A DNA stretch of 64,000 nt from contig NZ_CP076543.1 in NCBI RefSeq assembly GCF_030440515.1, positions 3,286,001 to 3,350,000 of the forward strand, written 5' to 3'. The notes under the pieces are model-generated. The model did no database searches. It was not told where the DNA came from and worked only from the letters and a program-made list of their open reading frames with translations. This document shows, piece after piece, positions 60,915 to 64,000 of this stretch; position 1 is the first letter of the stretch, and every line of letters begins with the position of its first letter. Source of the DNA: Streptomyces xanthophaeus. Lineage in GTDB: Bacteria > Actinomycetota > Actinomycetes > Streptomycetales > Streptomycetaceae. A program made the position numbers and the translations under genes.

Positions 60915-61868
60915 ATGCTTGATGTGAAGCGCATGGTCATCCTGCGGGACCTGGCGGAGCACACCCGGGTGACCGCCGTCGCCGACCTGCACGGCGTGAC
61001 CCCCTCCGCCGTCTCCCAGCAGCTGCGCGCCCTGGAGGCCGAGGCCGGGGCCGCCCTGGTCGAACGGGACGGGCGCGGGCTGCGCCTCACCCCCGCCGGA
61101 GTGGCACTGGCGGCCGCCTGCGAACCGGTGCTCGCCGCCCTGGAGCGGGCCGAAGGAGCCGTACGCGCCCTCGACGCCGAGCTGAGCGGGGAGCTGGCCA
61201 TCGGCTGCGCCCCCAGCGCCCTGGCCACGGTGGCCGCCCCGCTCGTCGCCGAGCTCGCCGTACGCCACCCCCGGCTGCGCCCGCACATCGTGCAGGCCGA
61301 CCCCGAGGATGCCGTGCCGCGGCTGCGGCAGCGCCGCCTGGACCTGGCGGTGACCTACGCCTACCCGCTGCTCGGGGCCCCGCCCGCGGCCGGGACCACC
61401 GCGGTGCCGCTCTTCGACGACCCGCTGTGCCTGGCGCTGCCGACGGCCCTCCTGCCCGCCTACGAGCGGGACGGGCTCGCCGCGCTGCGGGAGGGCGCCT
61501 GGGTCTCGGCCCCCGCCCCGAGCAGCTGCCGCAAGATGCTGCTGCACGCCTGCCGCAACGCCGGATTCACCCCGCACATCGCGCACGAGTGCGCGGACCT
61601 GCGGTCCGGGCTCTGGCTCGTCGCCACCGGGCAGGCCGTGTCGATCCTGCCGAAGCTGCTGTGCGACGCCCCGCCGCCCGGCGTCGCCGTACGGGAGCTG
61701 CCGGGCCCGGGACGGACGCTGGACGTCCTGGTCCGGGCGGGCACGGAGACCCGGCCGGCCGTCGCGGCCACCCTGGCCGCACTCACGTCACTCACGTCGC
61801 TCGCGTCGCTCATGCCACCTACGCCGGCCGCACCGGCCGCACCGCCGGCGCCGCTCACCGCACGGTGA
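60915..61868 (+). CDS. LysR-family transcriptional regulator
   Basis: A 317-residue LysR regulator with an N-terminal winged HTH (about residues 1-60, TAVADLHGVTPSAVSQQLRA) and an effector domain (about 85-285). The C-terminal 30 residues are a Ser/Thr/Leu/Pro-rich extension and overlap the convergent gene by 14 bp. ATG 60915. It probably controls the divergent SDR. The ligand is not deducible. Confidence 0.9.
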   Translation: MLDVKRMVILRDLAEHTRVTAVADLHGVTPSAVSQQLRALEAEAGAALVERDGRGLRLTPAGVALAAACEPVLAALERAEGAVRALDAELSGELAIGCAPSALATVAAPLVAELAVRHPRLRPHIVQADPEDAVPRLRQRRLDLAVTYAYPLLGAPPAAGTTAVPLFDDPLCLALPTALLPAYERDGLAALREGAWVSAPAPSSCRKMLLHACRNAGFTPHIAHECADLRSGLWLVATGQAVSILPKLLCDAPPPGVAVRELPGPGRTLDVLVRAGTETRPAVAATLAALTSLTSLASLMPPTPAAPAAPPAPLTAR

Positions 61869-62388
61869 AGCGGACCGCACTCTCCATGAACGGGATCACC
61901 AGCCACGGCTTGGGCGCCGCCATCACCAGCGCGAGCAGCGTGATCGACACGCCCAGCAGCCCGTACGTGATCATGTCCGTGAAGCGGGAGCGCACCGCGA
62001 GCATCCCCACCGAAGGCAGCACGCGCCGCATCACCGAGGCCGCGATCAGGGCCACGCCGATGGCCAGGCAGCCGACCCGCGGGTGCCCGAAGGCCGTGGC
62101 CAGCAGCCCGACCGCGGTCGCGGTCAGGACGCTGAGCATCGGCCACTGACGGGCCGGCGTGGACACGGCCCCGGGAACGGCACGGCCGCTGCCCTCCGGG
62201 CGGGCCGTGTCCCGGGTGATGGAGGGGAACCGGCGGGACCTGGCCACCGGCTCGGCCCCGGCCTCGGCGGGACCGGCCTGCGCGCCGGGCACGACGGGCT
62301 TCGCGGGCACGACCGGAGCGACGGGGGTGCCGTTCGCCCGGGCCGCGCCGCCGCCCGCCGCGTTCTCCGCGTCCGGTTCAGCCTGCAC
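61855..62388 (-). CDS. DUF3017 membrane protein
   Basis: A 177-residue protein with a Pro/Ala/Gly-rich cytosolic N-terminus (about 1-75) and three hydrophobic segments ([53 protein letters not shown]). It matches the DUF3017 family, which lies next to folD in actinomycetes. GTG 62388 is inside the end of folD (11-bp overlap). Function unknown. Confidence 0.85.
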   Translation of the reverse strand: MQAEPDAENAAGGGAARANGTPVAPVVPAKPVVPGAQAGPAEAGAEPVARSRRFPSITRDTARPEGSGRAVPGAVSTPARQWPMLSVLTATAVGLLATAFGHPRVGCLAIGVALIAASVMRRVLPSVGMLAVRSRFTDMITYGLLGVSITLLALVMAAPKPWLVIPFMESAVRFTVR

Positions 62389-63238
62389 TGGTGGTCCGTT
62401 CCGCCGCCTCGACGACATTGACGAGCAGCTGGGCACGGGTCATCGGCCCGACCCCGCCCGGGTTCGGCGAGATCCACGCGGCCACCTCGGCCACGCCGGG
62501 GTGCACATCGCCGACGATCTTCCCTTCCCCGTCGCGGCTGACGCCGACGTCGAGCACGGCCGCGCCCGGCTTCACGTCCTCCGGCTTGACCAGGTGCGGG
62601 ACACCGGCCGCCGCGACGATGATGTCCGCCTGGCGCAGCTGCGCGGAGAGGTCGCGCGTACCGGTGTGGCAGAGCGTCACGGTGGCGTTCTCGGACTTGC
62701 GGGTCAGCAGCAGGCCGATGGAGCGCCCGACGGTGATCCCGCGGCCGAGGACGACGACGTGCGCGCCGTTGATGCCGACGCCGTGGTGGCGCAGCAGTTC
62801 GACGATCCCGTACGGGGTGCAGGGCAGCGGTCCCGGCTCGTTCAGCACCAGCCGGCCGAGCGACATGGGGTGCAGGCCGTCGGCGTCCTTCAGCGGATCC
62901 ATCAGCTCCAGGACCCGGTTGGTGTCGATGCCCTTGGGGAGCGGGAGTTGAACGATGTAGCCGGTGCACTCCGGGTTGGCGTTGAGCTCCCGGACGACCG
63001 CCTCGATGTCTTCCTGGGAGGCCGTTCCGGGCAGTTCGCGCTGGATGGAGGCGATGCCGACCTCGGCACAGTCCTTGTGCTTGCCGTTCACGTACCAGCG
63101 GCTGCCCGGATCGTCACCGACCAGGAGGGTGCCGAGGCCGGGGGTGATGCCCCGGGCCTTCAGGGCCGCCACGCGGGCGGTCAGTTCGGACTTGATCGCG
63201 GCGGCGGTGGCCTTGCCATCGAGAATCTGGGCAGTCAT
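62378..63238 (-). CDS. folD: Methylenetetrahydrofolate dehydrogenase/cyclohydrolase
   Basis: A 286-residue bifunctional enzyme linking 5,10-methylene-THF and 10-formyl-THF. Signatures [14 protein letters not shown] with the catalytic Lys, [11 protein letters not shown], and [14 protein letters not shown] (NADP-binding) are visible. Together with glyA in the window it belongs to one-carbon metabolism, but no ZTP motif precedes it here. ATG 63238; the DUF3017 gene follows and overlaps it. Confidence 0.97.
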   Translation of the reverse strand: MTAQILDGKATAAAIKSELTARVAALKARGITPGLGTLLVGDDPGSRWYVNGKHKDCAEVGIASIQRELPGTASQEDIEAVVRELNANPECTGYIVQLPLPKGIDTNRVLELMDPLKDADGLHPMSLGRLVLNEPGPLPCTPYGIVELLRHHGVGINGAHVVVLGRGITVGRSIGLLLTRKSENATVTLCHTGTRDLSAQLRQADIIVAAAGVPHLVKPEDVKPGAAVLDVGVSRDGEGKIVGDVHPGVAEVAAWISPNPGGVGPMTRAQLLVNVVEAAERTTSAG

Positions 63239-63484
63239 GCCCCCATCCTCCCGGATGAGGTGGCCCCGGTTCCAGTCAAGGCACTCCCAGGGGCTCAGGG
63301 TTCATTGCACTTGCACAACAAGTCACCGGCCGTCCCTCAACCAACTGGACAAGCCCGGGCCCGTCGGACCACGATGAAACGACTGATGTGCCGCGGGCAG
63401 TGCCGGGGGGCGGGACCGCACCGTGCAGGATTCCTCCGTGCTCATGCCGTGCGTCCCCGCACTTCCACGGAGGAACACCCCAAC

Positions 63485-64000
63485 ATGAGCTTCGGCGAAC
63501 CGCACAATCCGTACGGTCAGCAGCCGCCCCAGGCCCCGCAGGGCCAGCCCGGCTACGGCTACCCCCAGCAGGCACCCCAGGGCATCCCGCCGCAGGGCGG
63601 CTACGCCTACCCGCAGCAGGCTCCGCAGGGCTACCCGGGCGGGCCCGGCGGCTACCCCGGCGGTCCGGGCGGATACCCCGGGGCCCACATGGAGATGCCG
63701 GGCGGTGCCAAGGCCGCCCGCGTCATCCTCTTCATCCTCGGCAGCCTGCAGGCGCTGCTCGGCCTGCTGGTGATCATCGGCGGCGCCGTGTTCGCCTCGG
63801 CCCTCTCGGGCTCCTCCAGCTCTTCGGCGGAGGAGGCGGGCGCCGCCGTCGGCATCGGCTTCGTCGTCGGCGGTCTCGTCCTGATCGGCCTGGCCCTGTG
63901 GCCGTTCCTGACGGCGGCCAAGATGGGCAAGGGCCGCAACGGGGTGCGCGTCTCCGGCATCGTCTACGGCTCGCTCCAGACCTTCTTCGCCGTCATCAGC
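63485..64000 (+). CDS. Membrane protein with Gln/Pro/Gly repeats, truncated at the window end
   Basis: 172 codons are in the window and the frame is open to the edge. The N-terminus has repeats of QQAPQG/PGGYPGG, then hydrophobic segments at about 76-101 and 120-144. ATG 63485 follows GGAGGAACACCCC. The family is a common Streptomyces 'Pro/Gln-rich TM' type of unknown function. Its 3' end and length are unknown. Confidence 0.8.
   Translation, partial: MSFGEPHNPYGQQPPQAPQGQPGYGYPQQAPQGIPPQGGYAYPQQAPQGYPGGPGGYPGGPGGYPGAHMEMPGGAKAARVILFILGSLQALLGLLVIIGGAVFASALSGSSSSSAEEAGAAVGIGFVVGGLVLIGLALWPFLTAAKMGKGRNGVRVSGIVYGSLQTFFAVIS

Overview
The window is high-GC actinobacterial chromosome, almost certainly Streptomyces. 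The evidence is strong third-position GC bias, many GTG/TTG starts, 4-nt start/stop overlaps inside operons, and gene content (ECF sigma factors, L,D-transpeptidases, MocR regulator, sdhCDAB, mdh, folD). As I recall it, this gene order resembles the S. coelicolor region that runs from the nucleoside transporter and polysialic-type sugar genes through sdh, trpS, glyA and mdh to folD. I see no phage, transposase, CRISPR array, tRNA or rRNA. Both ends cut through a gene.

Layout. 1-6.9 kb: a truncated gene, a LysR/MFS divergent pair, an L,D-transpeptidase, a second MFS exporter, and an ECF sigma factor with a C-terminal SnoaL-like domain whose 3' end overlaps an antisense STAS gene. 6.9-14.1 kb: nucleoside salvage, with thymidine phosphorylase, cytidine deaminase, two permeases, a double ATPase and a BMP-type binding lipoprotein. 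One palindrome recurs at its three promoters. 14.2-22.5 kb: an M20 amidohydrolase, then two divergent operons for a nonulosonic-acid glycopolymer (cytidylyltransferase fused in frame to a NeuB-type synthase, two polysialyltransferase-like proteins, two other glycosyltransferases). 22.4-28 kb: LysE exporter, a methylmalonyl-CoA mutase large subunit without a B12 domain, an L,D-transpeptidase lipoprotein, and an ECF sigma/anti-sigma pair. 28-32.5 kb: an OHCU-decarboxylase-like gene and sdhCDAB.

32.5-48.4 kb is mixed: a DUF4132 protein, a serine hydrolase, a ROK kinase, a TetR-controlled three-gene operon with two clear operators, an orphan family-5 binding protein, a membrane metallophosphoesterase, a D,D-carboxypeptidase, two small secreted proteins, and trpS with a 2'-5' RNA ligase-like gene and BrkB. 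48.4-56 kb: glyA behind a ZTP (pfl) riboswitch, rocD, a YgiB/YgiC-like pair, an EamA transporter, a MocR regulator and an AhpD-like protein. Two copies of a 67-bp repeat lie at the stop codons of glyA and the mocR gene. 56-64 kb: an undescribed three-gene membrane operon, mdh, an SDR/LysR divergent pair, a DUF3017 gene, folD, and a truncated membrane protein.

The most unusual items are these. (1) Two adjacent genes (57172-58893 and 56801-57175) carry the same ~26-residue motif, at the C-terminus of one product and the N-terminus of the next. (2) The nonulosonic acid cytidylyltransferase and synthase are fused. (3) The nucleoside ATPase appears to start at ATC. (4) A 14-bp palindrome between an MFS and a sigma gene recurs 55 kb away in front of mdh.
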